Shown piece by piece: positions 10,026 through 22,432 of a stretch of DNA of 64,000 nt (its first letter is position 1; every line of letters begins with the position of its first letter). Source of the stretch: Onthophagus taurus (Eukaryota; Arthropoda; Insecta; Coleoptera; Scarabaeidae); contig NC_091972.1 of the NCBI RefSeq assembly GCF_036711975.1, positions 39,561,001 to 39,625,000 of the forward strand. Reading direction: 5' to 3'. Under the pieces are notes generated by a model. That model saw nothing but the letters and a program-made list of their open reading frames with translations, was not told the origin of the DNA and searched no databases. The translations under genes were made by a program, and so were the position numbers.

Positions 10026-12560
10026 TATTAATTAAGGTATCCTCTTCTTAATGCAAAAAGCCGTTTTGAAAAATCACTTTCAGTTCTCGAGAAATAATTA
10101 TTTGAAATGATCGACAATTTTTCGAATTTTGCAATTTTCGCCGATTAAGTTTTAAAAATTCGTATAACATATAGTACTTGGAATATGAGTATGAAAATTT
10201 CCCAAAATATTAACAAAAGTGTGCTCTTTCCATTGAACCAGCACGTTTTGAAAAATAACTTTTAGTTTTTGAGAAAACAATATTCGAAGTTTTGATAAAA
10301 TTTTCGATGTTGCAATTTTCATCGATAATTTTCAAAATTCGCTATAAAATTAATTTCTTGAAGGATCCTTGTGGAAATATCACTAATTATTAATTAAAGC
10401 ATCCTCTTTTTAATGCAAAAAGGCCGTTTTGTAAAATCACTTTTAGTTTTTGAGAAATAAATTTTTGAAATGATCGACAATTTTTTCGAATTTTGCAATT
10501 TTCGCCGATTAAGTTTTAAAAATTCGTATAAAATCCAGTTCTTGAAATATGAGTATGAAAATTTCCCAAAGTGTTAATAAAAGTGGCCTCTTTCCAAAGA
10601 ACAACCCCGTTTTGAAAAACAACTTTTGGTTTTTGAGAAAACAATATTTGAAGTTTTGATAAAATTTTCGTTGTTGCAAGTTTCATTGATAATTTTCAAA
10701 ATTTATTAATTTCTTGAAGGATCCTTGTGGAAATATCGCCAATTATTAATTAAAGTGTCCTCTTTTTAATGCAACAAGCCGTTATGAAAAATCACTTTCA
10801 GTTCTTGAGAAATAAATTTTGGAAATGATCCAAAATTTTTTCGAATTTTTCAATTTTCGCCGATTAAATTTTAAAAATTCGTATAAAATTCATTTCTTGG
10901 AATATAAGTATGAAAATTTCTCAGAGTGTTAATAAACGTGTTCTCTTTCCAATAAACCAACCCGTTTTGAAAAGTAACTTTTAGTTTTTGAGAAAACAAT
11001 ATTTGAAGTTTTGATAAAATTTTCGATGTTGCAATTTTCATCGATAATTTTAAAAATTCGCTATAAAATTAATTTCTTGAAGCATCCTTGTGGAAATATC
11101 ACCAATTATTAATTAAAGCGTCCTCTTTTTAATGCAAAAAGGCCGTTTTGTAAAATCACTTTTAGTTTTTGAGAAATAAATTTTTGAAATAATCGACAAT
11201 TTTTTCGAATTTTACAATTTTCGCCGATTAAGTTTTAAAAATTTGTATAAAATCCAGTTCTTGGAATATGACTTAGAAAATTTCCCAAAGTGTTAATAAG
11301 AGTGGCCTCTTTCCAATGAACCAACACGTTTTGAAAAATAACTTTTAGTTTTTGAGAAAACAATATTCGAAGTTTTGATAAAATTTTCGATGTTGCAATT
11401 TTCATCGATAATTTTCAAATTTCGCTATAAAATTAATTTCTTGAAGGATCCTTGTGGAAATATCACCAATTATTAATTAAAGCATCCACTTTTGAATGCA
11501 AAAAGACCGTTTTGTAAAATCACTTTTAGTTTTTGAGAAATAAATTTTTGAAATGATCGACAATTTTTTCGAATTTTGCAATTTTCGCCGATTAAGTTTT
11601 AAAAATTCGTATAAAATCTAGTTCTTGAAATATGAGTATGAAAATTTTCCAAAGTGTTAATAAAAGTGGCCTCTTTCCAAAGAACAAACCCGTTTTGAAA
11701 AATAACTTTTGGTTTTTGAGGAAACAATATTTGAAGTTTTGATAAAATTTATGATGTTGCAATTTTCATCGATAATTTTCAAAATTCGCTATAAAATTAA
11801 TTTCTTGAAGGATCCTTGTGGAAATATCACCAATTATTAATTAAGGCATACTCTTTTTAATGCAAACAGGCCATTTTATAAAATCAGTTTTAGTTTTTGA
11901 GAAATAAATTTTTGAAATGATCGACAATTTTTTCGAATTTTGCCGATTAAATTTAAAAAATTCATATAAAATCCACTTTTTGGAATATGAGTATGAAAAT
12001 TTCCCAAAGTGTTAATAAGAGTATCCTCTTTCCAATGAACCAATCCGTTTTGAAAAGTAACTTTTAGTTTTTGAAAAAACAATATTTGAAGTTTTGATAA
12101 AATTTTCGATGTTGCAATTTTCATCGATAATTTTCAAAATTCGCTATAAAATTAATTTCTTGAAGGATCCTTGTGGAAATATCACCAATTATTAATTAAA
12201 GTATCGTCTTTTTAATGCAACAAGCCGTTATGAAAAATCACTTTCAGTTCTTGAGAAATAAATTTTGGAAATGATCGACAATTTTTTCGAATTTTGCCGA
12301 TTAAATTTAAAAAATTCATATATAATCCATTTTTTGGAATATGAGTATGAAAATTTTCCAAAGTGTTAATAAGAGTATCCTCTTTCCAATGAACCAACAC
12401 GTTTTGAAAAATAACTTTTAGTTTTTGATAAAATAATATTTGAAGTTTTGATAAAATTTTCGATGTTGCAATTTTCGTCGATAACTTTCAAAATTCGCTA
12501 TAAAATTAATTTCTTGAAGGATCCTTGTGGAAATATCGCCAATTATTAATTAAAGTATCC
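10026..12560. repeat. Tandem array inside hAT copy 1: seven units of 354-364 bp, each a diverged dimer
   Basis: TATTAATTAA anchors lie at 10026, 10388, 10744, 11107, 11471, 11835, 12190 and 12544 (spacings 362, 356, 363, 364, 364, 355, 354). Each unit has two related halves of about 180 bp. Half A has GAGAAATAAATTTTTGAAAT and AATTTTCGCCGATTAAG. Half B has GAGAAAACAATATTTGAAG and AATTTTCATCGATAA. Both halves share the skeleton TTTTGAAAAAT, CTTTTAGTTTTTGAGAAA and AAAATTCG(T)ATAAAAT. No open frame is conserved. Confidence 0.92.
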
Positions 12561-12795
12561 TCTTCTTAGAGTTGCTTCGTTAGTTAAATCAACATCAAAA
12601 AAGTTCATTTTGTATCAGCTTTCTTATTAATTTCATTTTTATTCAAATATCGCAATAATGTGGCAATGTAGGGTGATACCCTTTCAAAAATGTACCAGAA
12701 ATTATAACCATAATGGCCGGATAGATATACCGGAAAACCGGATATCTGGCCGAAGGGGATGCCGAATATCCGGTATCCGGCTTTTCGCAAAATCA

Positions 12796-14016
12796 CATCA
12801 TCAGCTTGGAAAAGAAAATCAGATAGCTTATGCTTTATCCCGGTTGCCAACACGAGATCAAGACATGGACACTTATTAAATTTACGAATAATGTTAACGT
12901 CAAAAGAAATAAGTAAATCTGTATTTAAAGATGAAAGTTTAAAACGTATAATACCTTTTATAAAGAAACTACTGGCCAGGCAAGAAAACATTATCACCGG
13001 ATCTGATACCATATTATGAAAAAAGAGAAGAGTTATCTTATGAAGAAAATTTGATACTGAAACGCCATCAAAAAGCAATATTAGACATGCTGCACGAAGA
13101 ACATCCTGGCACAACTGCAATGTAATCCCTCGCAAGATTACATGTTTACTTGCCTAAAATGGACGACCAAAAGATTCATGGATTGTGTCACCGCTGCCAT
13201 GGTTCCGACTACATCTTAATTTTGCCGGACCTTTCGAAAGGTCTATGTGGTTGATAGTGGTGGATACATATACGAAATGGTTGGAAATAGTAAAGATGAC
13301 AAAGACTACTACTGTGACAACATTAGTGCTCTAATAGCTGTAATAGACAACGGACCCCAACTGGTATCCGAAGAGTTTGAGAATTTCTGCTCTTTCTAAG
13401 GAATAAAACATGTGAGACAACACCACACCATCCACCAACAAATAGATTGGCAGAAAGAATAGTGAGGACTTTCAAAGAAGGACTGAAAAGTAGTGTTAAG
13501 AATGAAGAGTTAAATATCCGACTGCAGAAATTTTTAATATCTTTACGAAATACGCCTAGACGGTCAACAAGAAAATCACCGTTTGAATTGATGTTTGGCC
13601 GTAATATGAGAACCATGATCGATCAACTTAAACCGGATGTTCACTGAAAAATTGACTAGGAATAGCTCAGACAACAGGAAGAATTTAATAAAAGGAATGC
13701 TAAAGAGAAATCCTTTGTAATAAATGAAAATAAGTTTGGGTAAATAATCCAATATCTGACGGAGCCACTCCTGGACACATAACCGACAGAGCAGGACCAT
13801 ATTTATACGTAGTTGACATAAATGGAACGAACATGGGGATCAAATGAGACATCGATTTTCAGATGATAAAAATACACCAGTTGAAATGGGTAATGTTATA
13901 ATCACTGAAGAATTAACAATACCAAAATCAGACCCCGAAACAAGACATTAAAATCAGAAGAAATCCAACCAGGCAGAGACAACTACCTAGTCATTACCAA
14001 GATTATGAGATGAGTT
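12796..14016 (+). pseudogene. Ty3/gypsy retroelement fragment: RNase H end, integrase, C-terminal tail
   Basis: It resumes with LGKENQIAYALSRLPTRD, the end of gypsy RNase H (usually KENVVADALSR). The integrase follows in broken frames: LHEEHPG and LCHRCH of the zinc-binding domain, VVDTYTKWLEIVKM with the first catalytic Asp, DNGPQLVSEEFENFC with the second, and LAERIVRTFKEGLK with the Glu. A conserved tail TPRRSTRKSPFELMFGRNMR follows. It ends with a basic segment RRNPTRQRQLPSHYQDYEMS and a TGA near 14016. A purine run AGTAGGGAGGAAAAT near 14052-14067 could be the polypurine tract. I did not find LTRs. Confidence 0.85.
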
Positions 14017-15395
14017 GATTCAAATAGGTAGTGTGTTTAGGATTTTATTTTAGTAGGGAGGAAAATTTCTTCTTCTTGTCTTATTGGCAATCTAACGGTA
14101 GCAGGCGTGGGAAGACGTAATAGTATGCTGTTAGTATCAACAAAAGATTTCTCCGATTTTTTCTTCTCTAACCGTCAATGTATATCATCCACCAGACAAA
14201 TCAGCATGATGACAGATACCAGAGATTAAACAGTGAGTAATAGTGTAGCTTTAAACCACGGAGCTGATACTTCCCAATGCTCTACTCAATTTCTAAACTT
14301 AATGAAACGTTGTTGCGCCAGAACCATGGTCATGATTCTAGTGGACTACGAACTATTCTAATATTACTCGTATAGGAAAGAACATCATGTCCTTCTTCCA
14401 ATGTTTGCATTATGTTAGCGAGGAACGCAAAATTCTTTCAAATAGTTTTGCTCCTTTTAAAACTTTGAACTATCCATGGGTAATGTTCCAGATATAAAAG
14501 TCAACACTTTCCCTGACGAATCAATGCACTATGTTGCGTACAGTAAAGACTGGACAACCTTTATCACAATTTTTCCTCTACTGTGTCTATATCTTTTCTG
14601 TTCAAATACTGGCCCATCAGGTATTATTCTTGCCATTATAAGTTTCTTGTAATGCTTTTGGATTGCTTTCATAGCGTTCTTGTATGTTTGCTTACATTTA
14701 TGAATGTAAATATTAAAAACCACTGTTAAATCTACTTAACAGTGATTTTTTAAGACTCTGTACAGGTTCTCTGGGCAATTGATTTTCAATATTCCGAAGA
14801 CTCTTGAGCACCATACGTTGTCAAAAAAAACGGCTGGTACATATTTGCAGTGAGAATTCTTCAATCGATTTTTCTTTTTGGTATACAAATTGTCTTGCAA
14901 GTATTATATAGACCAATACAGCTGTTTTCCAAGCGCAGGTTCCATTTCGTAAATTGAACCAGTTATTAATACTAATAATGTTTTAATAAAATAATGTATC
15001 ATCATAAATAAATTCTTGGAAAGGAATGAAAGAAGTTGCACACGTGAAAACGTGCACCAAGAGGATAGTTAAATAGTTGTTTACTCGAATCGATGTCCTT
15101 AACATTTCGAACGCCATCAGTGGAGATCCTGGAACGAATCCAATTCGCACTTAATTTATTCGTGACATCGTCAGATTTATTTAGTACACGGAAAAAGTGT
15201 ACCCGACGAAAAGAGTAACATATTTTCTCGATTACGAGGTGATAATGATGCGAAAGAAAGTTTATTTAAAGGCTTCCGAAACAAGTACTAATTTGAATAT
15301 CACTTTTTAACGAAGAAAGAAATATCGTTATCTTTTTCCTCTATTTTTATCTACTATATTGTATCATTGTTTATTTTGAATGAATTTTTATTTAG
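14017..15395. other. Gene-free stretch, possible retroelement debris
   Basis: Apart from the possible polypurine tract at about 14052-14067, no gene is supported. A 64-aa minus-strand frame at 14529-14723, rich in Lys and Tyr, might be decayed LINE sequence but has no diagnostic motif. Confidence 0.4.
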
Positions 15396-16001
15396 GTGTG
15401 TACCCCTTCTACGTTTTATTAGATGTTATAATTCCTGGTTGGCTCTATGGGTTGATGATGAATCGAATGTCTGGGTGTAGTTGTCAGATTGGATCCGACC
15501 ATGAATCGGCGTCGTTTTGACGATCCCACCACCATCCGTCTCGATACAAAGGACAACGGACGTATGGAAACGACACGATATAAAGCCGGGACGACATTGG
15601 CACAGATGACCCTTAAATTGAATAGTTTTTCGAGCACCCGGACGCTATTCGAAAAAGAATTCCGAGTCACGACTTAATCGGGTCCGATCATGGACTTGTT
15701 TGTCGCTCGGTCTCAACTTTGACATTAGGCTGGGCCTCCGAAGGTTGACATTTGTACGGCGTAAATCACGGCCCCCACCACAGAAAATCCGATTTTTTTC
15801 AAGTACCCATTTTTGAGTGCAATACTACTATCAGACGTCCGCGATCGAACGAACTCCGTGTTCTCTTTCCTGAATTCGTATTTTTTATCGACAAAAAGAA
15901 GCCCGAAACAAGAAAGTGTTGTCACGTGGACGACGAAATTAGTAGTGTAACCCCAAAGTAGTAAGTTCGTGTAGTAAAAAAGAAGCAACCCCCTTTCCAA
16001 G
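15396..16001 (+). promoter_or_regulatory. Probable 5' region or leader of the 641-aa gene
   Basis: Base composition turns clearly less AT-rich from about 15410 up to the start codon. ATTTTTATTTAG at 15384-15395 could be a splice acceptor opening a leader exon. Alternatively the pyrimidine run CCCCCTTTCCAAG ending at 16001 is an acceptor placed directly before the ATG, as in the related genes at 33359 and 45073. Short open frames on both strands here have no recognisable motif. Confidence 0.35.
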
Positions 16002-17927
16002 ATGCCTTTCAATGTTATGATACAGCTTTGCCGCGTAACACGCGCGAGCAAGCTTTTCCAAAGAAACTTTTACCTGCCTTTATTGAAACCCCTTTCGCCA
16101 AAAGATGCACTCCGAAGACATATCATCACCGGAAAAAACCTACTGGGACAAAGAATCGAGCATTACATCCCCGTTTTGGAAGAGTACTCGGCAAGGATAC
16201 AAAGAAGAAAATATATGGTCAAAGGACTGGGGAAAAAAAGACAACGAAAGAAGGCCTCGATGAAATATGTTATGCCGTTTTTTGATGAAGAAATGGAAGG
16301 TCACGCCGAACTTAGAGGTACAATCTCGAGAAAATCTAAAGGTAGAGGACAATGTTATACTTATTTTGTCCCCGATAAAAATTGCACATTGGTGATACCC
16401 CATCAATTTGAAAGGGCAATTCGAGACAAAGACATTCTTGACGTAGTTATGGCACAAAGAAGTGAAAAAATCGTAGTCAAATTAAAAAATGACAAAAAAG
16501 TTACATTACCCTTAGTCGCATACGACGGCAACGCTCCGTTTTATTCCGGAGAAGGTTGGACTAGAAAAGAAGTCGAGGAATACCATCACCACGGCAAAGA
16601 AACCATGTCTTTAGCGAAACTTTTTGAGGCCAAAGAGCAAGGTGTAGAAGAATGGGAACTGGAAATGATGAGACTCGCTAATAAAAGAAAGAAGAAACAC
16701 AAAGGTGAAGGAACTCAAGATTGGAAGCAAATGATGGCTGCGGCCGCCGATAATATGGATTGGGACAAATTCGAGGAAGATTGTAAACAAATCGTCGACG
16801 AGGTAAAAGATCCTGTCGAAGACGAACCCATCGCCATGGAGGTCGACGACATGGCTAAAACCAAAAACGTCAATGAAAAACTTATGGCAGCCGGACCCGA
16901 AGTTTTAGAAAAACTCCCATTGATGGGTGAAATTCCAGAATGCGTTAAATTAATGCCCGACGGTAATTTCACCGAAATCGCCGAAGTTTCCGGCGTCACC
17001 TTAACATTAAACTCAAACGGAAAAGAACGTTTCGTCGCCGGCCAAATGGTAAAAGGCGAAGAAGGTGATATTTTCATGCCGGGTCAAACCATCCAAAACG
17101 AAGAGGGTAACTTCGAATACACCCCCGGTTTCACGATTATGATGGACGGCGAAGCAACATTATTACCCGGTTTGGTCATGGGCGATGACCCCAACAAACC
17201 AATGTTCTTACCGGGTGAATCAACAATCACAGAATCCGGCGAGCTTCAATTCACCGAAACCGAAGCCGATCGCGATCCAAATTACGTAACACCTCCTCCA
17301 GAACCCGAACCACAGCCGGACAATGAAGAGGAGGAAATCGAAGAAGAAGAGGAGGAAGAAGAACCGGTTAAACCACCTCCAAAACCAAGGCCGAAACCTC
17401 CAGAGTATAAAGTACCGAGGCGGGAAATTAAAGAACCCGAAGGTATTAAAAGAAGGGAAAAAGCCCCGAAGAAGAAATTGCCAGTTCCCGAGGCACCTCC
17501 ACCCGAAGAAACGAAAGTAAAAGTACAAACTGAAACGAAAGTTTATGATATGTCGACGGTTCAACTTGAAAAAGACACGATAGAGCAAGAAAAAGAACGT
17601 GTTAAAAAATTAACAGAAAAGAAAAACGTCGAGGAAAGATCTATCAATATAAAACGAAGAGAAATTATTCAAAAAGCCAAACAATTATTAAAAGATATTC
17701 CACCGGCTAAATATGTTCCACTTGAACCAGTTAAAAAGAGTGAAAAGCTCGCAGAATGGGAACAAAGCATCAAAAAAGGAAACTTTTTCGAAGTCGATCA
17801 CAAACGGTTTATCAACAAAGACCTTAAAAGGCACAGAAAAGTTAACTGGAAAGAACCGTTCGCTTTCCAAGAAGTTATTGAGTCCGTTGGTATTAATCGT
17901 ACAAAAGTTTGGAGACCTGTTTATTAA
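16002..17927 (+). CDS. 641-aa Phe-x-Pro-Gly repeat protein, member A of a tandem family; function unknown
   Basis: I do not recognise this protein. It is read from one uninterrupted exon. Residues 1-300 form a domain shared with the 1060-aa gene at 33359: FYLPLLKP (23-30), PKDALR, ITGK, a VIPHQFERAIRD segment at 131-142 and WELE at 218-221. Residues 343-409 hold five repeats of about 15 residues with a [FL]-x-[PA]-G core (RFVAGQMV, IFMPGQTI, EYTPGFTI, TLLPGLVM, MFLPGEST). An acidic run (442-454), a Pro/Lys-rich stretch (455-505) and a predicted coiled coil (about 520-562) follow. The end (568-600) matches the 152-aa gene at 26263 (Y-x-PLEP-x-KKS-x-KLAE-x-E). No signal peptide or membrane segment; Lys/Glu-rich, so perhaps cytoskeletal (inference). 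The first ATG was chosen because the related gene starts at the same place. Confidence 0.9.
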   Translation: MPFNVMIQLCRVTRASKLFQRNFYLPLLKPLSPKDALRRHIITGKNLLGQRIEHYIPVLEEYSARIQRRKYMVKGLGKKRQRKKASMKYVMPFFDEEMEGHAELRGTISRKSKGRGQCYTYFVPDKNCTLVIPHQFERAIRDKDILDVVMAQRSEKIVVKLKNDKKVTLPLVAYDGNAPFYSGEGWTRKEVEEYHHHGKETMSLAKLFEAKEQGVEEWELEMMRLANKRKKKHKGEGTQDWKQMMAAAADNMDWDKFEEDCKQIVDEVKDPVEDEPIAMEVDDMAKTKNVNEKLMAAGPEVLEKLPLMGEIPECVKLMPDGNFTEIAEVSGVTLTLNSNGKERFVAGQMVKGEEGDIFMPGQTIQNEEGNFEYTPGFTIMMDGEATLLPGLVMGDDPNKPMFLPGESTITESGELQFTETEADRDPNYVTPPPEPEPQPDNEEEEIEEEEEEEEPVKPPPKPRPKPPEYKVPRREIKEPEGIKRREKAPKKKLPVPEAPPPEETKVKVQTETKVYDMSTVQLEKDTIEQEKERVKKLTEKKNVEERSINIKRREIIQKAKQLLKDIPPAKYVPLEPVKKSEKLAEWEQSIKKGNFFEVDHKRFINKDLKRHRKVNWKEPFAFQEVIESVGINRTKVWRPVY

Positions 17928-18112
17928 AAAAATTTCGTAGATATTATTATTTTAATTAATTTAATTAATTAACTAATAATTTTTTTTTCTTTTGATACAC
18001 ACACACAATAACGAATACACAACCCCAATTAAACATTTCATTTCAAGACCATCTACTTTAAATCCGTTTAATTGTAAATAATATAAATGAAGAAAATCTA
18101 TTTTGAACAAAT

Positions 18113-18118
18113 AATAAA
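18113..18118 (+). terminator. Poly(A) signal AATAAA of the 641-aa gene
   Basis: AATAAA lies about 190 bp after the stop codon and is followed by GTTGTTTTATTTTTGG at 18139-18154, a GU/U-rich downstream element. Confidence 0.65.
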
Positions 18119-18154
18119 TTCATTACCACCAATTGCTATGGTTGTTTTATTTTT

Positions 18155-19490
18155 GGTAGTGTGACCCTTTTAACTTTGAAAGAATCGGTTTATTGTTAGA
18201 ACAAGGTGACCGGATGGTTCGATGGTTGCCAAAGGAAGCCAGACGACGGTGTTGCGTTATAGATTCTTGGAGATCGGACTAATCTATCCGTTCAAGAATG
18301 TACCTTTTGAAGAACGTTACCGTTGGGCAAATTGACAAGATTGTGTGGAACGAATCATTAAAAGTCTGGTTTAATGTCAAATTAGTCAAATGTTACTTGG
18401 AAATCTATTTCAAAATAATAACATTTATTCGGTGAATTCAAGTCAATATTTTTATAATTTAAACTATTTAATTTCTACAAATTATTGACGCTTAAAAATG
18501 TTTTAAAAATAAACTCTGTATTTCAAAAAACAAAACGTGCTTCGAATTTCCACAATTTTTTTCATCTCAAAAACTGTACGTGTTTATTTACATTACTTAC
18601 TATTGTGAAACATCTTCTTTCATAAACAATTATGGAAAATAAGATGAGAAGATGCAGTTGTAGTGGTTGGGTGTCAAGCTTCATTTTACAATGGGCTAGG
18701 TTGACTTGTTATAGGGTTTCATTAGGAATTGAAGTCTTTGAGTTGCTTTGGGAATAAATTAGTTAGTTAGCTTTGAAGTTCGTTATTGTGTGGTTGAGTT
18801 GCTTTACGGTTAATTTTCCTTACTGTATTGTTTGGTTAGACTCCAAAATCATCTCAACCCAACCTCGTAATAAAGAAATGATACTATGGGTAGGATTAAG
18901 TTGCGTTTGCATATTTTGAGTTGCAATAGATAGGAGCTGGGTTAGCTTTTTATGTGGTTATCTTATTTTGAGTAAATATTGCCTTGTTTATAAATGGGTT
19001 ATATTATCGTTGAGTTGCTTTGAAGATGAACTCATCCATCTACTTTGAAGTTAGATTGTTGTATGGTTGAGTCGCTGTGGGATTAGCTCAAGCCAGCAAC
19101 GTCTCAAGTAAAAGTTTGCATTTAATGGGGTTGCAATGTTTTTGGGATTGCGCTTACTTTGTAGCTAAGATTGGGTTACCCTGAATTATAACTTGGTTAC
19201 TTGGAGCTTTGTGATGCTTTAGTGTTGAATTACTGTGTAGTTATCTTGCTTTAGAGATATGTGTTCTTGCTTTGCCTGTATAAGTATATTAACTTATTGA
19301 TGTGTCCAGTGGGTGTATTGGATTGAGTAAGTTTGTTATGAATCCAGTTTATTTTTGAGTTCTTAGGTTCGCTACTGTTGATTTTGGCTTATTATAGACT
19401 TAATTTAGTTTATACTTAAGTTGCATTGTATTACTTTATAGATAGGTTCCTTTGTGGTTGAGGCCTTTGGATAGGATTACTTTAAATCCT
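18155..19490. other. Gene-free stretch with degenerate GTTGAGTTGCTTTG motifs
   Basis: No gene recognised. From about 18660 to 19470 the phrase GGTTGAGTTGCTTT and relatives recur irregularly (near 18730, 18793, 19010, 19066). This suggests a very old, diverged minisatellite. Confidence 0.4.
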
Positions 19491-19494
19491 TGAC

Positions 19495-20235
19495 TACTTC
19501 ATATTAACGGAGTACGATTATGTAGGTCATCATAGGTCTGGTAGCACCCTTGTAGAGTTTGATCTTACAAGCAGGATCAAGCTTACTTCGTCTGTTGAGA
19601 ATATCGTAAAAAACCGCCAACATCTGCATGCGTAAATTGTGATGGATTGTCTGTAGTGACACCTAAATTCTTAGTTTTGTGATGCCAGAAAATGACTCCG
19701 ACGAAGGTTATAGTTTTCTTCGTCCAGTTCTTGAGAAAAATAATGTCGTGTTTTTCCCTGGGTGGATGTGTATTCTCCGATTTAAGTACTACGATTCCAT
19801 CTTCCGTATGAGTTTTCTTTCGGTAGTAGGAGTTTAGATGCAATCAACTGATGCAGACGTAATCCGCGCATGTCGCCAAGTTCATATCACTCACGAAGAT
19901 GTTGAATATTAAGAGAAAGAGTGCTGACCTTTGTATCATTCCTATTGTCATGGTCCTGATCGTAGGTCGGTGATGTTCAAATTTGGTTTGGAACGTTCTT
20001 TCCCGTAAGAACGACCAAACAATTTGTGCCATATGGGGTGGTATGCCAACCTGGTGTATCTTGAATACGACTTTATGTTACCACACCTTGTCGAATAGCT
20101 TGGATACTTCTAACAATACTGTTGCGGTTTTGTATTCTGAACAATTGAATTCTCGCAGGATGATGCCATGTTGCAGAATGTTCAGTTCCTCAATTTCCTC
20201 TGCCAATCGCAGCAAAGACCACACTTTATTTCATA
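19495..20235 (-). pseudogene. Jockey-like non-LTR retrotransposon fragment (third LINE)
   Basis: Minus-strand frames show middle and late reverse-transcriptase blocks. These are VSKLFDKVW (usually SKAFDKVWH), WSFLRERTFQ, QRSALFLLIFNIFVSDM (usually QGSVLSPLLFNIYTSD) and a decayed YADD region (ATCADYVCIS). Further on comes KNLGVTTD, the usual KYLGVTLD, near 19650-19670. Both ends are missing and several blocks are frame-shifted. It is separate from the LINE starting at 20900, which has its own copy of these blocks. Confidence 0.7.
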
Positions 20236-22418
20236 TTTAATGTTTAATAATAAATATCATCAGTCGAATATAAATTAATAATCATTCAAAATATTGTCGG
20301 ACTATGTCTATACTTTAGACTACTTTAATCTATTAAATTAACCGCCGCGCCGTTGAATTTCCGAACTAAGCGTTTGAAAAGTTAATTTTCGGGGAATCCC
20401 AAGCACGTATACCTGTGGTATAACGTATAGGTTAATTGACAAAATGCAACTTATCAATGTGAACCAACTGTTCTGGATATCAAAAATTAATCATTGTCTT
20501 AATAAAATATCTAAAACAACTGGTTGCCATGGTTACGCATGGCTACTGCTATTTTTCTACCTCATATGAATGGAAAATCATAAAACTTTAAGGCAATTTT
20601 TCTCGAAAATTTTCTTATGCAACTAATATTAATTTTGGCTGTACCAAATTCCATTACCGTAATAAAAATGGGGGATCGCTATTTGAAAAATATAGGGATG
20701 ACGTCATAACTACTTTAAATCCTTAGATCCGTTTCAGCGATTTTTCTCTAAACCGTTTTTAATTGTTTTAACGAATTTATCTATTACTTTTGTGAAGAAC
20801 TGTATATAAGCACACATAAATTTGCTATAGCTCAAATGGTACAAGAACAGAATAGGCAGCTGGACTATCACTGATTTTACGTGCACCAAAACAAAAAAAA
20901 ACAAAATATTAGAATGAGTAACAATTAAAATAAAAGAAAAATGTGCATAATTCTCATCGCATCCAAATAATAATAAAGAAATGTGATATAAAAATAAACG
21001 TTCACGCACTCCGAAAGCACAAACTCTCTGAACTGAGTCGCCAAGCTCGCACATCTAGCCATAACAGACATTGAATTCCATAAACGGGTTATTTGATAAG
21101 TGTAAGAATAACAAAATTTTCCAGGCCGATGAAATGGTATAGTCATTGTAAATCTATGTCTTCAGTATAAGTTGTGAACGTTTATCCTTAACCTTATTTT
21201 ATTTACAAGATAAAGAGGTTTCCCTGAGTGAACAATCCTGTAAATTAGACATAAATATTGCGTAAGGAACCTTTGTCTGATACTCAACCATCTGCTAGGT
21301 AACAAAACAAGTGAAATATGGTCCCTACGCCGTAAACAAAACGTAAGCAAGAATTTTGAACTATCTGCACCCTCCGCTTGGATTCAGACGACAAACATGA
21401 ACTATAGACTACACTACAATAATTGAAATTTGATAAAACAAGACTGTTACACAGCAAACGTCAGAGCCCAATCGACAAAACTTTACGGCATGAATACCAA
21501 CGTTTCAAAGCACCATAAGCACGACCACACACAATGTTTACATGATTAGCAAAGTTCAATTGATCATCAACAATAACATTGACTCGAACACTATTAACAA
21601 ACCAACCACCCCCTTTATAAATATAATACCTTGAGTCTTGTCAGAATTAATTTTCAAATCATGATTAGTGATTTCTGTGCACAAAGCAACCAACTCGTCA
21701 GTAATAATACGGCATGCCGAAGGGAGATCAGCTGGTTTAAAACTGTGATTTAATTGCGTAACATCTGCATAGATGGCAAGAACAATGCTTTAATTTAGAA
21801 AATAAGTTGCAAGTGTAAATAGTAAATAAAACTGATCCAAGAACAGACCCTTGTGGAACACCTGATGAACAAAATATAGGACTAGATATCACTGAATTCA
21901 ACTTACGGACTGAATTCTATTAGAAAGTTATAATCAGTAATATAATATTAGATAGTTATCAAACAGTTTAACCGCATGTACATCCAACCCGATAAACTTT
22001 AAGATGCTCAGTAGCGCAGTAGTACAACTAATCTGTTTTCGAAAATCAGACTGTTTAAGTGGTAGTATACAATACACTTCTAAATAAGACCGAAGGTGCT
22101 CAACCATAAGCCTTTCCAATAACTTTGATAACACTGGCAGTATTGTTATAGACGTCAGATCCTTATACATATGTATTAACTGAAACTACTTTGGGAATGG
22201 GAACAATATAGCCGTACTTCAAGGAGTTTGGGAATACTGATTAAGTAAGACAAAAATTGTAGAGATGGCCAAGTACGTAAAGATTACCTGAACAACATAA
22301 ACGTATCATTTCTAAGTTTATCCCATCAGACCTAACACAAGTAGATCACATATTATTAATAAGATGCCCTGATGTGATCAGTAGATAATGCATGAAATGC
22401 CATTGTCGGTGAGTCAGG

Positions 22419-22432
22419 ACGCATTCTGTTAC
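22419..22432. repeat. Target-site duplication, left copy, of the nested LINE
   Basis: ACGCATTCTGTTAC here is repeated exactly at 24597-24610, flanking the inserted element. On the element's strand this copy follows the 3' tail. Confidence 0.85.

Larger units (their letters stand above)
9745..12795. mobile_element. hAT-derived element, copy 1, with internal ~360 bp tandem array
   Basis: This block shares both flanks with 41125-43217. The left flank has a TATCCGG-rich start, GGATATTAAAAACC and a decayed hAT transposase C-terminus on the minus strand. The right flank has TTAGAGTTGCTTC(G/A)TTAGTTAAA, then GGGGATGCCGAATATCCGG and TATCCGGCTTTTC. Between the flanks is an array of seven ~360 bp units. 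Repeated TATCCGG-type subterminal motifs and the hAT coding remnant suggest a non-autonomous hAT derivative. I could not fix exact termini or an 8 bp target duplication. It interrupts the gypsy element, with loss of the gypsy sequence between RT and the end of RNase H. Confidence 0.7.

Noticed and set aside
14529..14723. 64-aa minus-strand frame rich in Lys/Tyr, possibly LINE linker
   Set aside because: No diagnostic retrotransposon motif could be found around it.
16140..17588. Long minus-strand frames opposite the 641-aa gene (16140-16457, 16715-17077, 17220-17588)
   Set aside because: They are antisense shadows of a well-supported coding exon, with low-complexity Phe/Arg/Ser translations.
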